Shown: positions 1 through 9,477, numbered from the stretch's first letter. The stretch is DNA of 64,000 nucleotides from Prolixibacter denitrificans (GCF_003014495.1 NZ_PYGC01000001.1:372001-436000); one strand, 5' to 3'. Translations and numbers: made by a program. Notes: generated by a model not told the origin, from the letters alone.

Positions 1-1117
1 TGGTTTGCAGCAGCGATGTGTCGGTTCCCGAGCCCATATTCCGGAAAATCTCCGGTGCATAGTAAAGAACCACGTTGATGCCGACAAACTGCTGGAAAAT
101 GGAGATAAACACACCGATGATAATCACCAAGCCTCCAAAAGAGAGCCAGGGTGCTTTTCGTTCAACCAATGTCTTCTTAATATCTTGCAAAACAGACTTT
201 GATTGACTCACTCCCACCAGTCGGTTCAATACCTTTTCCGCCTTGTCATCCTTGTCCGCCATCACCAGGTAGCGTGGCGATTCCGGAACGATAAACAAAA
301 GGAAGAAGAACAATCCTGCCGGGATGGTTTCAGAAGCAAACATCCATCGCCACCCGATGGTATCGAGCCAGGTATCGTTTCCCTGACTGGCAATAGCGTA
401 ATTCACAAAATAAACCACCAACATTCCGAAAATGATAGCAAACTGGTTCCATGATACTAACTTTCCACGAATGCCAGCCGGAGCAATCTCGGCAATGTAC
501 ATCGGCACAATCATCGATGCCAGACCAACGCCAATACCGCCCACGACGCGATAGAAGATAAACGAACTCACCAGTTCAAAACCCAGGAAGTTCATCTTAT
601 CAGGAATCGCAGAGCCGATAGCAGACAAAGTAAACAGGAAAGCTGCCAGCATCATTCCGTTGCGACGGCCAAGCGTTTGACTGATGTAACCCCCCAGCGA
701 TCCACCGATGATACAGCCCACCAACGCGCTGGAAATCGTAAAGCCATTAATGGCGTTTGCCATTCCTTCCGTTAGCTCGTTCGGTTGTGCCCAGAAACGG
801 AAATACCAGATCAGGATAGCAACAATGGCTAATACCGCCATGTAAATCCCACCCTTTTTGCTTCCGTAAAGCTTCACCAGAAAACTGCCCAGCAACACTG
901 CAACGATAACCAGACATAGCGAAACGATAAATTTGTATTCCAGAATCACTTGTGCGGCAAGAGCCGGATCTGAATATAAAGGAGTGATAAAAAAGCTCTT
1001 GAGTGCTCCGGTTGCCCCGGAAATAACAGCCGTGTCATATCCAAATAACAGCCCTCCAAGTGTGGCAACCAGGGTGAGTGCAAAAATATATGTCGCACTT
1101 CCTTTATTACTTTTCAT
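1..1117 (-). CDS. xylE: D-xylose:proton symporter, 3' end cut by the window edge
   Basis: An inner-membrane sugar porter of the major facilitator superfamily that imports xylose with protons. The visible part is about 372 codons from an ATG at 1115-1117; the C-terminus lies beyond base 1. The N-terminus carries the family signature GGLLFGYDTAVISGA at about residues 21-35, and the loop after helix 6 carries PESPRYL. The many hydrophobic stretches fit the usual 12 helices. It is the last visible gene of a minus-strand xylose operon, about 240 bases after xylA, so its substrate is well supported by context. That longer gap contains an inverted repeat that may process or attenuate the message. 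Confidence 0.93.
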   Translation of the reverse strand, partial: MKSNKGSATYIFALTLVATLGGLLFGYDTAVISGATGALKSFFITPLYSDPALAAQVILEYKFIVSLCLVIVAVLLGSFLVKLYGSKKGGIYMAVLAIVAILIWYFRFWAQPNELTEGMANAINGFTISSALVGCIIGGSLGGYISQTLGRRNGMMLAAFLFTLSAIGSAIPDKMNFLGFELVSSFIFYRVVGGIGVGLASMIVPMYIAEIAPAGIRGKLVSWNQFAIIFGMLVVYFVNYAIASQGNDTWLDTIGWRWMFASETIPAGLFFFLLFIVPESPRYLVMADKDDKAEKVLNRLVGVSQSKSVLQDIKKTLVERKAPWLSFGGLVIIIGVFISIFQQFVGINVVLYYAPEIFRNMGSGTDTSLLQT

Positions 1118-1262
1118 ACGTTGAATAATTATTGGTTTAGATTCTCTCTAATGTCTCAGTCTACAGAGATTCCGGCGGTTGGTGCCACAACTCTGCTTCA
1201 ACCTGACATTTCTGTTTACACCGAAAGTGTTGGCAGTATTAAAACTGAAAACCTGTTTCCAA

Positions 1263-1315
1263 TGAGACCTCTTCATTCCTCTCCTCCTGTCCGGGAAAGG
1301 AAGAAGAGAGTCTCA
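1263..1315 (-). other. Inverted repeat in the xylA-xylE gap
   Basis: The arms TGAGACCTCTTC (1263-1274) and GAAGAGAGTCTCA (1303-1315) pair almost perfectly around a pyrimidine-rich loop. The structure sits between the xylA stop and the xylE start and would form in the operon mRNA. No T-run follows it on the minus strand, so it looks more like an mRNA-stabilising or processing hairpin than a classic terminator. Confidence 0.45.
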
Positions 1316-1354
1316 ATACTTTGGAAAACAGGAACAGTCCAAATTATATGCTGA

Positions 1355-2680
1355 TTAAATGTACCAGTTGATCATCTGCTCAAACAGCTCTTGCTTGCCG
1401 CTGATTTGCTCGGGTTCGCCCACTTCACTGGCGACTTCACGCAACTGTTCGAGGGTTAGTTTGCCAGCCTCGAATTCGGCTCCCTTACCGCTATCGAATG
1501 AAGCATAACGTTGTTTACGACGCTCCAGATAATCGCTTTCGTTCAGAATTTTGTCCGCGATAATCAGACCACGGGCAAAAGTGTCCATACCGGAAACGTG
1601 AGCGATGAAGATGTCTTCCAGGTCGGTAGAATTACGACGCAGTTTTGCATCGAAGTTGATACCACCGTTGGTAAATCCACCTGCCTGAATAATTTCCATC
1701 ATGGCTTCGGTTACTTCGTAAATGTTGGTTGGAAATTCATCCGTATCCCAGCCGTTCTGATAATCACCTTTGTTGGCATCGATAGATCCCAGCAAGTTGG
1801 CATCGGCAGCCATTCTTAACTCGTGTGTAAATGAATGGCCAGCCAGCGTAGCATGGTTTACCTCGATATTCAGTTTGAAGTCTTTATCAAGATTGTGCTG
1901 ACGCAGGAATCCGATAACCGTTTGCGAATCGTAGTCGTACTGATGCTTGGTCGGTTCCATCGGCTTAGGCTCGATAAGGAAGGTACCTTCGAAGCCATTC
2001 TTGCGGGCATAGTCGCGCGCCATGGTCAGGAATTGTCCCAAATGCTCCAGTTCGCGACGGGTATCCGTATTGTGAAGACTCATATAACCTTCGCGTCCGC
2101 CCCAGAATACATAGTTGGTTCCGCCCAGTTCGATGGTCGCATCAATGGCATTCTTAATCTGTGTTGCCACATTCGTCAATACATTGAAATCCGGGTTTGT
2201 GGCTGCACCGTTCATATAGCGCGGGTTACTGAACACATTAGCAGTTCCCCAAAGCAATTTAACGCCGGAAGCCTCCTGCTTGGCTTTCATTTCAGGAAGC
2301 AACTGTGCCAGTCGTTTTTCAATTTCAAAAACAGAACCGTCACCTACCAGGTCGGTATCGTGAAAACAGTAGAATGGCGCATTTATTTTGGTAATGAATT
2401 CAAATGCTGCATCCAGTTTTTCACGAGCGACATCCATTGGATTAGCTGCAACTGCCCAAGGGAAAACTTTCGTTCCGGGACCGAATGGATCACCACCTTC
2501 GCCGCAGAACGTGTGCCAGTAAGCAACTGCAAAACGCAAGTGCTCTTTCAGTGTTTTTCCGGCTACAACACGATTCTCATCGTACCATTTAAATGCCAGC
2601 GGATTACGTGAATCCGGTCCTTCAAATTTAACCTGCCCGATTTCGGGAAAATAAGCTTTCTTTCCTTTTAAAATTTCCAT
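1355..2680 (-). CDS. xylA: Xylose isomerase
   Basis: Cytoplasmic TIM-barrel enzyme converting D-xylose to D-xylulose with two divalent metals, the first step of the isomerase route. It has 441 residues, the usual length for the long class II enzymes of Bacteroidota. The catalytic-base segment FHDTD is at about residues 106-110. The metal-ligand segment with [14 protein letters not shown] and the [13 protein letters not shown] segment follow in the C-terminal half of the barrel. It lies 44 bases after xylB on the same strand and is surely cotranscribed. The large open frame antisense to it is a shadow. Confidence 0.97.
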   Translation of the reverse strand: MEILKGKKAYFPEIGQVKFEGPDSRNPLAFKWYDENRVVAGKTLKEHLRFAVAYWHTFCGEGGDPFGPGTKVFPWAVAANPMDVAREKLDAAFEFITKINAPFYCFHDTDLVGDGSVFEIEKRLAQLLPEMKAKQEASGVKLLWGTANVFSNPRYMNGAATNPDFNVLTNVATQIKNAIDATIELGGTNYVFWGGREGYMSLHNTDTRRELEHLGQFLTMARDYARKNGFEGTFLIEPKPMEPTKHQYDYDSQTVIGFLRQHNLDKDFKLNIEVNHATLAGHSFTHELRMAADANLLGSIDANKGDYQNGWDTDEFPTNIYEVTEAMMEIIQAGGFTNGGINFDAKLRRNSTDLEDIFIAHVSGMDTFARGLIIADKILNESDYLERRKQRYASFDSGKGAEFEAGKLTLEQLREVASEVGEPEQISGKQELFEQMINWYI

Positions 2681-2724
2681 GATTATTTGATTAAAGGTCT
2701 GTAAACGTTATATATTGAATTGCT

Positions 2725-4209
2725 TTAAATAAATCGATTCAGTGTATCTAACCATTTTTGATAGGCCACTTCCGTTGCTTTGACTTTGCTCTGGTCCGGC
2801 TCAACAACTTCCAACCTTTTCAACCCGCTGAAAGCTTCTTCAAAACCGGAATAGTAACCGGCCCCGATGCCCGCTCCACGCGCTGCTCCTACCGAACCAT
2901 CGGTATTGTACAACTCGATGGTGGCTCCGGAAATATTGGCCAGTGTTTCACGGAAGACCGGACTGAGAAACATGTTGGCTTTACCGGCGCGAATAACTTT
3001 CGCATCAATACCCATCTCCTTCATAATATCCATGCCGTAACGGAAAGAGAATACAATTCCTTCCTGCGCAGCACGAAACAGGTGTCTGCGATCGTGGATA
3101 TTGAAATTCAGTCCGCTGATTTGTGCTCCAATTTCCTTGTTTTCCAGCACGCGTTCAGCTCCGTTTCCAAAAGGAAGAACGGAAACACCGTCGGAACCAA
3201 CCGGAACCTGCGCCGCTAAATCATTCATTTCAGGATACGATAAGGTTTCATTCCCCACATGGCGGTTCAACCATGAATTAAGGATACCGGTACCATTGAT
3301 GCAAAGAAGCACTCCCAAACGATTGGCTTCCTCCGAATGGTTCACGTGTGCAAAGCTATTCACACGCGAAAGCGGATCATATTTCACCGTATCGCTCACG
3401 CCGTACACAACCCCCGATGTTCCGGCTGTCGTAGCGATTTCTCCGGGTTGCAGTACATTCAGCGAAAGCGCATTATTAGGCTGATCGCCGGCACGATATG
3501 CTACGGGAATACCGGCCTTGATGCCCAACTCTTTTGCGGCTTTATCGGTCACCAATCCCTGGATGCCAAACGTGGGAACCAATTCGGGGGCCAGGTTATC
3601 CTGAAAACCAAATTCCTTCATCAGCATTTCCGAAAGCCCGTTTTCACGGAAGTTCCAAAAAATTCCTTCTGACAGGCCGGAAATCGTTGTTCTTACTTCT
3701 CCGGTCATTTTCATACCAATGTAATCACCGGGCAGCATAAACTTATCGATGCGGTCGAACAGTTCCGGTTCGTTCTCCTTCACCCACTTTAGCTTGGCAG
3801 CTGTAAAGTTTCCGGGGGAGTTCAGCAAATCGGCCAGGCAACGCTCTTCACCAAGCGTCTCAAACGCATTTTGCCCAATTTCCGAAGCCCGGCTGTCGCA
3901 CCAAATAATAGAAGGCCGTAATACTTCCTGATGCTTGTCTACCAGCACCAGGCCGTGCATCTGGTAGGAAATCCCGATGGCACCAATGGCGTTGGCAGAC
4001 ACATTACCAGCCTGCATCGCTTCCTGTGTTGCCAGCTTCAGGTTCTCCCACCAACCCAATGGCTCTTGTTCGGCCCAGCCCGCCTGCTTGGCGGTAATAG
4101 CCATTTCCTTTTTCGGATAAAAAGCCGAACTGACGATTTCGCCGGTTTCTCCGTTTAAAATGGAAGCTTTTACAGACGAGCTTCCTACATCAAATCCCAG
4201 TAGATACAT
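2725..4209 (-). CDS. xylB: Xylulokinase
   Basis: FGGY-family sugar kinase that phosphorylates D-xylulose to xylulose-5-phosphate for the pentose phosphate pathway. It has 494 residues, a normal length. The N-terminal phosphate-binding motif FDVGSSSVKASI is near residues 6-17, GISYQMHGLVLVD near 100, and the second-domain GTSGVVYGV motif near residue 260. It is the first structural gene of the operon, 54 bases downstream of the regulator gene. The gap holds a copy of the putative operator (4241-4260). Confidence 0.96.
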   Translation of the reverse strand: MYLLGFDVGSSSVKASILNGETGEIVSSAFYPKKEMAITAKQAGWAEQEPLGWWENLKLATQEAMQAGNVSANAIGAIGISYQMHGLVLVDKHQEVLRPSIIWCDSRASEIGQNAFETLGEERCLADLLNSPGNFTAAKLKWVKENEPELFDRIDKFMLPGDYIGMKMTGEVRTTISGLSEGIFWNFRENGLSEMLMKEFGFQDNLAPELVPTFGIQGLVTDKAAKELGIKAGIPVAYRAGDQPNNALSLNVLQPGEIATTAGTSGVVYGVSDTVKYDPLSRVNSFAHVNHSEEANRLGVLLCINGTGILNSWLNRHVGNETLSYPEMNDLAAQVPVGSDGVSVLPFGNGAERVLENKEIGAQISGLNFNIHDRRHLFRAAQEGIVFSFRYGMDIMKEMGIDAKVIRAGKANMFLSPVFRETLANISGATIELYNTDGSVGAARGAGIGAGYYSGFEEAFSGLKRLEVVEPDQSKVKATEVAYQKWLDTLNRFI

Positions 4210-4240
4210 TTGTTATGATTGTTTTCTTGGTTTGTCATTA

Positions 4241-4260
4241 CTATTCTGCTCTGTTATGTT
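4241..4260 (-). promoter_or_regulatory. Putative operator of the xylose regulator, xylB copy
   Basis: On the plus strand this reads CTATTCTGCTCTGTTATGTT. It matches the site before the regulator gene (5280-5299) at 18 of 20 bases. It sits 32 bases upstream of the xylB start codon, where a GntR-type repressor could block transcription. Binding by the neighbouring regulator is inferred, not shown. Confidence 0.6.
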
Positions 4261-4263
4261 TAC

Positions 4264-5259
4264 CTACAATGATTCCCGTATGACCAGGTGGGTTGGAATC
4301 ACCCGATCGAGCTTTTCATCGCCGGTTACAAAACCCGCAGCCGCTTCTCCCATCTTCACAAAATCGGTTGAAATAACCGTAATGCCTCCCATCACAAACT
4401 CTTTCATCGGGGTATCGTTATAGGACAAGATTCCAATATCGCTTCCCAGCTGAAACTTCTTGCTGCGCACCTGCTTCAACAGGCTGCCCAGATCAATATC
4501 CTCAAATACCAGATAGGCCTTTCCGATGGTCATTTCCAGCTTCTTCACCTCTTTTACAACCGAAAATCGTAGACCTTTTTCCCTACAAAATCGCTCAATC
4601 GCTTCCACTGAATCGTAAGGGTGATACGTATATTCCGGATATACACACACAATTTCTTCGTACTTCTGCAGAAGATGTTGGCCTTCTTCCAGACACCGAG
4701 TGACTGAATCGCCAAAATCCTGGTAAACACGAGAGTGTTCCGGGCCGGCATTTATCTTCCAGTCGATAACCAGCAGCCTGTCAGCCGGTATTTTCTTAAT
4801 AATGCGGGATACATCAGGATGGTCGAAATTCATCACAATGTAGGTATTGTACTTCCCCACACTGTTTTGAATAATGCTTTCGAAAACATTGATATTGTAG
4901 TGATGAAAATTCACATCGACCACGATATCTTCCGGAAGCGACTCTTTGAAAGATGAATACAAAACCTCCTTATAAGCCTTGAATGTATCGAGAAACAGAA
5001 ACACACGCTGCTGATTGCTGGCCACGAAATATCCCTTATTAGGAATGGCTTCGACAATCCCCCGTTTTTTGAGCTCAGCATATGCTTTAAATACCGTGTC
5101 CCGCGACATCGACGACTCCTTAATCAATTGATTCACTGACGGCAGGGCATCTCCTTCCTGTAAAGCTTTACGGTTAATGGCATCAATCACAGCATCGACC
5201 AACTGCTGAAACTTCAGCACCGTTGAATCCGGGTTCGGTGTAAACGAAAATTCATTCAT
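4264..5259 (-). CDS. GntR-type transcriptional regulator with sugar-binding-protein-like sensor domain; probable xylose regulator
   Basis: An N-terminal winged helix-turn-helix of the GntR class covers about residues 20-90, with SRDTVFKAYAELKKRGIVEA as its recognition part and GYFVA at the end of the wing. A LacI/periplasmic-binding-protein-like effector domain follows (VNFHHYNINVF..., IGILSYNDTPMKEFVMGGI...). This is the layout of AraR-type regulators. Its place directly upstream of xylB on the same strand, and two copies of a 20-bp site in front of both genes, suggest it senses xylose and controls itself and xylBAE. The frame can also open at a GTG at 5274. I prefer the ATG at 5259 because it leaves the operator-like site clear of the gene. 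Confidence 0.85.
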   Translation of the reverse strand: MNEFSFTPNPDSTVLKFQQLVDAVIDAINRKALQEGDALPSVNQLIKESSMSRDTVFKAYAELKKRGIVEAIPNKGYFVASNQQRVFLFLDTFKAYKEVLYSSFKESLPEDIVVDVNFHHYNINVFESIIQNSVGKYNTYIVMNFDHPDVSRIIKKIPADRLLVIDWKINAGPEHSRVYQDFGDSVTRCLEEGQHLLQKYEEIVCVYPEYTYHPYDSVEAIERFCREKGLRFSVVKEVKKLEMTIGKAYLVFEDIDLGSLLKQVRSKKFQLGSDIGILSYNDTPMKEFVMGGITVISTDFVKMGEAAAGFVTGDEKLDRVIPTHLVIRESL

Positions 5260-5279
5260 AGGTTGAAATTTCACAACAT

Positions 5280-5299
5280 CTATTCTGTTCTGTTGTGTT
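5280..5299 (-). promoter_or_regulatory. Putative operator of the xylose regulator, autoregulatory copy
   Basis: The plus strand reads CTATTCTGTTCTGTTGTGTT, 18/20 identical to 4241-4260, and continues into another TCTG. It lies 21 bases upstream of the regulator's ATG, which fits autoregulation. The TCTGTT core repeats in direct orientation instead of forming a clean palindrome. Confidence 0.6.
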
Positions 5300-5535
5300 C
5301 TGCTAAATTAGATCAAATTTTCTTTCGAAAGCACAGATCAAAACATTTTTTACAGCATAAACCGAAAACGGAATGTGGTAAAATCGGCTCAACCGCCTTT
5401 ATTTACCTGAATAGATAAGAAATGTTAAAACCTCAGCACCAGTATAATTATATGTAAACAAACGGTCGGTTTCAGTCGTTTTCACATAAAGACGTCCCTA
5501 CTTTAACCATCATGTCCTACTAAAAACCTTCAATC

Positions 5536-6315
5536 ATGAAAACGAAAGCAATCATTCTGACGATTTTGATATCAGCAGGCGTTCAGCTAACTGCAAAAGC
5601 GCAGGAAAATGAGACCGATGGGAAAAAACCGGTGTTTGTTACCGGCATTGTATTTGACAGGAAAGAGATGAAGCCTCTTCCGGAAACGGTATTCATGGTC
5701 AACCATCAGAATAGTTCGATCACCGACGACGATGGGAAGTTTTCGTTCTGGGGTTCACCGGGCGATACCATCACTGCCAGGTATGTAGGATACAAAGAGG
5801 TAAACATGGTCGTTCCGGATACCCTTTCTGCTTCGGAATACCTGATGGGAGTTTTCATGTCACCCGATACCGTGCAGATTAAAGAGGTTATTATTTTCCC
5901 GAGAAACTACAACCTGATGAGTGAAATGAAGCAATTGCCGGTGGATGAGAAAAATCTGATGAATGCTCAACAGAATGTTGACTTGGGAACGGTTCAGGGA
6001 TTGACCCGATCGCCAAAAACGTATGATGCTGACATGAATACCCGGAATACCATGCGAAAATACCAGATGCAGGCGGAATATAAAGGATTGAAAGTAAGTC
6101 CGGCAAACAGTGTGGGCATCTCAACCGGAACCATTACTCCGTCGAACTTTCTTTACGGAAAACCGATTCTTCACAAGGGAAAACTGAAAAAACAGGTCAT
6201 TTCGAACAACGAACAAGACGTAGTTATTGGACGGTACCAGGCATATCTTGCCAAAAAGTGGAAAAAATATGATGAGATAAAGAAGGAAAAACAAAAAGAG
6301 GTGAATCCGAATTAA
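5536..6315 (+). CDS. Secreted protein with carboxypeptidase-like regulatory domain
   Basis: 259 residues. A signal peptide (MKTKAIILTILISAGVQLTA) is followed by a beta-sandwich segment typical of carboxypeptidase-D regulatory-like domains: TGIVFDRKEMKPLPETVFMV, then DDGKFSFWGSPGDTITARYVGYKEV. This is the same domain found at the N-terminus of SusC proteins, here without a plug or barrel. The C-terminal half is basic and not recognisable, ending in a Lys-rich tail. A monocistronic gene, it ends at a bidirectional terminator shared with the convergent proline dehydrogenase. Function unknown; a periplasmic or surface accessory protein is likely. Confidence 0.8.
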   Translation: MKTKAIILTILISAGVQLTAKAQENETDGKKPVFVTGIVFDRKEMKPLPETVFMVNHQNSSITDDDGKFSFWGSPGDTITARYVGYKEVNMVVPDTLSASEYLMGVFMSPDTVQIKEVIIFPRNYNLMSEMKQLPVDEKNLMNAQQNVDLGTVQGLTRSPKTYDADMNTRNTMRKYQMQAEYKGLKVSPANSVGISTGTITPSNFLYGKPILHKGKLKKQVISNNEQDVVIGRYQAYLAKKWKKYDEIKKEKQKEVNPN

Positions 6316-6339
6316 TCATTCGTCATATGATCGATACAC

Positions 6340-6382
6340 AAAAAAAGACCGCTCAGTGAATTGAACGGTCTTTCTCGTTTTT
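6340..6382. terminator. Bidirectional intrinsic terminator
   Basis: AAAGACCG (6344-6351) pairs with CGGTCTTT (6366-6373), with A-rich and T-rich flanks on the two sides. It separates the convergent genes ending at 6315 and 6397. Confidence 0.8.
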
Positions 6383-6396
6383 GGGAACCTATTTTG

Positions 6397-7308
6397 TCAA
6401 CCGCGGACAAACAGAGCCTTGATGATCAACCATGCCATGTTCGGATTTTCTTTCAAACGGCGGGTTGAATAACCAAACCACTCCACTCCATAAGGTACGT
6501 AAACCCTCATGCGATGACCGGCACTCATGATGCGGCTGCGCAAATCAGGCGTTACTCCATACAACATCTGGAATTCGTATTTGTCCTTAGGTGTATTGTA
6601 TTTCTCGAGTAATTCGAATGCTTTATCAACGAGATATTTGTCATGCGTAGCAATACCAACATAAATCCCGTTTTGCAACATGTACTCCAAATCCTCTAAA
6701 TAGTGATCGCGAACTTCCTGGTATTTCTTGTAGGCAACTTCAACCGGCTCGACATAAATACCTTTACACAACCGGAAATTCAAGGGAGCTTCCTCTGAAT
6801 GCATATCCATCAGGTCGCGAACATCACTCAGCGTGCGACGCATATACGACTGAACAACCAATCCTACACGGGTAGGAAATTCAGCTTTCAACCGACGGAA
6901 AATCTCAACTTCAGCATCTGTGCAGGTGGAATCTTCCATGTCTACCCGGATAAAGGAATCACACTCATCCGCTGCGGCAACAATTTCGCGGATATTCTGG
7001 TAACAACTCTCCTTGTCTAGCAACAAGCCGAACATCGACGGTTTTACCGAGAAATTACCATCAATCTTCTCGTCGGTAAACCGCTTGATAAGCTCGATAT
7101 ACTGTTTCTTATTCTCAGTGGCTTCTGATAATTCTTTGATATACTCACCCAAAATATCAACAGTCACCATGGTCTGTTCAGCATTCAGTTTTCTCGATTC
7201 CCGAAGTGCATCTTCAATATTTTCACCAGCAATGTAACGTTTGGAGAAAATCCAGACCAATTTTTTAGGCATGTAAGGCAGGATTCCTGCTATCATTTTA
7301 TTGAACAT
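6397..7308 (-). CDS. Proline dehydrogenase
   Basis: Monofunctional FAD-dependent enzyme oxidising L-proline to pyrroline-5-carboxylate; in the PutA family the electrons pass to the quinone pool. 303 residues, the usual size for single-domain bacterial ProDH. Visible family segments are IRVDMEDS near residue 118, GLVVQSYMRRT near 151, FRLCKGIYVEP near 177, YVGIATHDKYLV near 215 and FQMLYGV near 246. The C-terminal YGVEWFGYSTRRLKENP holds the substrate-binding Tyr/Arg-Arg motif. The pyrroline-5-carboxylate dehydrogenase partner is not in this window. Confidence 0.92.
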   Translation of the reverse strand: MFNKMIAGILPYMPKKLVWIFSKRYIAGENIEDALRESRKLNAEQTMVTVDILGEYIKELSEATENKKQYIELIKRFTDEKIDGNFSVKPSMFGLLLDKESCYQNIREIVAAADECDSFIRVDMEDSTCTDAEVEIFRRLKAEFPTRVGLVVQSYMRRTLSDVRDLMDMHSEEAPLNFRLCKGIYVEPVEVAYKKYQEVRDHYLEDLEYMLQNGIYVGIATHDKYLVDKAFELLEKYNTPKDKYEFQMLYGVTPDLRSRIMSAGHRMRVYVPYGVEWFGYSTRRLKENPNMAWLIIKALFVRG

Positions 7309-7472
7309 AGTCGTAATAGTACTAGTTAGAAATTTTTACTCTTTTTCATCAAGAGGTAAAAGTAGTAAACGCAAAAGGCCCGATTTATGACGTTTATCAA
7401 GAGTAAGGGCTAATTTATTTCATGAATTATCAGAAATTGGTTTTCGCAGCCAACAAAATTTAAGGCGCATCC

Positions 7473-7502
7473 TTTGTGCATTCAGCAATTCGGTTATATT
7501 TG
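7473..7502 (+). promoter_or_regulatory. Bacteroidota-type promoter for the OmpH-like gene
   Basis: TTTG (7473-7476), 18 bases, then TATATTTG (7495-7502). This matches the TTTG / TAnnTTTG pattern of the primary Bacteroidota sigma factor. The -7 element ends 40 bases before the start codon. Confidence 0.65.
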
Positions 7503-7542
7503 TCATTCCTAATTCCATACAAACAATCATTTTACGATTCAT

Positions 7543-8139
7543 ATGAAAAATAACTCTACACTCATTCATGTTATTTTGGCACTGGCTGTTATTGGCCTCT
7601 ATGTATTATACTTTACAGGAAATAAAAAAGGCCAGTCAGACCAGGCAACCACTGAAACACAAACGGGGAATGAACCAGTTAAGGTGGCATTTGTAAAACT
7701 CGACTCTGTGTTGGTCAACTACGATTTGGCAAAAGAATTAAACGATAACTTCAAGAGTAAGCAAGATGCCTACACAAATGAGTATGGCCAAAAACGAATC
7801 AACTTCGAAAAACAGGCCAACGCTTTCCAGGAAAAACTGAAGCGCGGTGGTTTCCTCACTCAGGAACGCGCCATGCAGGAACGCAACCGCCTTATAGGTA
7901 TGCAGCAGGATATTCAAAAACTGGACAACGATCTTTCCAGCAAATTGCAATCCATGCAACAGGAAATCAATCAGCAAATAATTGATAGTATTTCCAACTA
8001 TGTAAAAATTTACAATGCTGATAAGAAATACGATTTGATTTTCAGCAATGCCAATCTTCTGGAAGGTTCTGATCAGCACAACATCACCCGCGAAGTGATT
8101 ACTGCGCTGAACAAGCGTTACCACAGTTCGAAAAAGTAA
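7543..8139 (+). CDS. OmpH/Skp-family periplasmic protein
   Basis: 198 residues. An uncleaved or cleavable N-terminal hydrophobic segment (about residues 8-26) is followed by VKVAFVKLDSVLVNYDLAKE, the conserved start of Skp/OmpH proteins. A long charged coiled coil rich in Gln/Lys follows (about residues 65-150), and then the C-terminal YDLIFSNANLL segment. Skp trimers hold unfolded outer-membrane proteins in the periplasm, and this protein probably does the same. It has its own promoter and a strong terminator, so it is a single-gene unit. Confidence 0.85.
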   Translation: MKNNSTLIHVILALAVIGLYVLYFTGNKKGQSDQATTETQTGNEPVKVAFVKLDSVLVNYDLAKELNDNFKSKQDAYTNEYGQKRINFEKQANAFQEKLKRGGFLTQERAMQERNRLIGMQQDIQKLDNDLSSKLQSMQQEINQQIIDSISNYVKIYNADKKYDLIFSNANLLEGSDQHNITREVITALNKRYHSSKK

Positions 8140-8161
8140 GACCCGATTACGATATAACTTG

Positions 8162-8189
8162 AAAGCCCTGCGAAACCAGGGCTTTTTTT
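8162..8189 (+). terminator. Intrinsic terminator after the OmpH-like gene
   Basis: AAAGCCCTG (8162-8170) pairs with CAGGGCTTT (8177-8185) and runs into T7. Confidence 0.85.
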
Positions 8190-8195
8190 GGCACT

Positions 8196-9467
8196 ATGCA
8201 TAGCTTCGATTCCTATCTGAAAAAACATGCTGGTTTTCCGCCGTTCATTACCGAAAAGCCGGAAGACCAACTCTCATGTTGCGTGGTAATTCCGTGCTAC
8301 CGCGAACCGGAATTATTCAAAACCCTGGAATCGTTGTTGTCGGCCACATCGCCCTCTCTCCCAACCGAAGTCATCGTCGTAGTTAATTCCCCGGAAGGAG
8401 CTTCGGCTGATGCAGCCGAAATTAACCAGCAAACTATCGCTCAATTCCAAGCATGGAAACGGGAGATTCCCTCCGGGAAAATCTCTTTTCATCTGGTACA
8501 TGTTCAGGAACTAAAGAAAAAATGGGCCGGTGCCGGATGGGCGCGCAAAATTGGCATGGATGAAGCTATTCATCGCTTCAACCTTGCGGGAAATGAAAAG
8601 GGAATCATTGTTTCGCTGGATGCAGATTGTCGCGTATCGCCCAACTATTTTACGGCGATTGAAGAAGCTTTTCAGAGTTGTTCTAAATGCCAGCTCTTCA
8701 CCATTGGATTTGAACACGATCTACAAGAACTCGGTCTGGATGCTAGTCTCCGCGAAGGAATTACCCGGTACGAATTGTACATGCGTTACTACCGGCATGC
8801 CATGCAACTAACCGGGTATCCGAATGCTATTTATACGGTAGGTTCGGCGTTTGCTGTACGGGCCGGAGCCTACGTAAAACAAGGAGGCATGAACCGCAAA
8901 AAAGCAGGAGAAGACTTTTACTTCCTGCACAAAGTCGTTCAGCTGGGAACGTTCGGGGAAATCAGTGAAGCGCTGGTTTTTCCGGGAATCCGAACCTCCG
9001 ACCGGGTACCGTTTGGAACCGGGCCGAAATTGGCTCAATTCCTTTCCGGGGAAGATTCCATGGAAACGACTTATTCCTTTCGGGCTTTTGAAGAGCTGCA
9101 GCCTTTCTTCCGAAAAGTAAATGAACTTTACCACCTGAATCAAGAACAACTTGCTGAAACAATCGATGGTCTTCCGGCACCGCTTCGACGGTTTTTGATG
9201 CAGTCCGGAGCTACCGATATGATACGCGAATTACAATCCAACTGCTCCGGTGATAGCATTTTTGCCCGACGTTTTTTTCATCGGTTTAACGCCTTTTGGA
9301 TACTGAAGTACCTGAATTTTGTGCACGACGAGGATTACAAACCGGATTTGTTGTTGAAAGCCGCCCGGCAACTATTGCAGGTGAAGGGCATCGAAAGTGC
9401 AGCATCCTCCGATTATTCTACACTTCTTCATATTTTCAGAAATATAGATTACCCGAATCATATTTGA
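8196..9467 (+). CDS. Family 2 glycosyltransferase
   Basis: 423 residues with a GT-A fold. CCVVIPCYREPELFKTLESL near residues 28-47 is the nucleotide-sugar strand, VSLDADCRVSPNYF near 140-153 supplies the metal-binding DxD, and AGEDFYFLHKV near 235-245 is the ED acceptor/base motif. No transmembrane segments are evident, so it is cytoplasmic or peripheral. The start codon lies in the tail of the preceding terminator, so it may have a separate promoter or rely on read-through. The acceptor sugar cannot be read from the sequence. No polysaccharide cluster surrounds it. Confidence 0.85.
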   Translation: MHSFDSYLKKHAGFPPFITEKPEDQLSCCVVIPCYREPELFKTLESLLSATSPSLPTEVIVVVNSPEGASADAAEINQQTIAQFQAWKREIPSGKISFHLVHVQELKKKWAGAGWARKIGMDEAIHRFNLAGNEKGIIVSLDADCRVSPNYFTAIEEAFQSCSKCQLFTIGFEHDLQELGLDASLREGITRYELYMRYYRHAMQLTGYPNAIYTVGSAFAVRAGAYVKQGGMNRKKAGEDFYFLHKVVQLGTFGEISEALVFPGIRTSDRVPFGTGPKLAQFLSGEDSMETTYSFRAFEELQPFFRKVNELYHLNQEQLAETIDGLPAPLRRFLMQSGATDMIRELQSNCSGDSIFARRFFHRFNAFWILKYLNFVHDEDYKPDLLLKAARQLLQVKGIESAASSDYSTLLHIFRNIDYPNHI

Positions 9468-9469
9468 AC

Positions 9470-9477
9470 TATCTTTG
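9470..9477 (+). promoter_or_regulatory. Candidate -7 element upstream of the 76-aa membrane protein
   Basis: TATCTTTG matches TAnnTTTG 20 bases before the ATG at 9498. No good -33 box is visible at the expected distance. Confidence 0.4.

Noticed and set aside
1835-2611. 258-aa frame antisense to xylA
   Set aside because: It mirrors the codon pattern of a certain gene (xylA) and has no features of its own.
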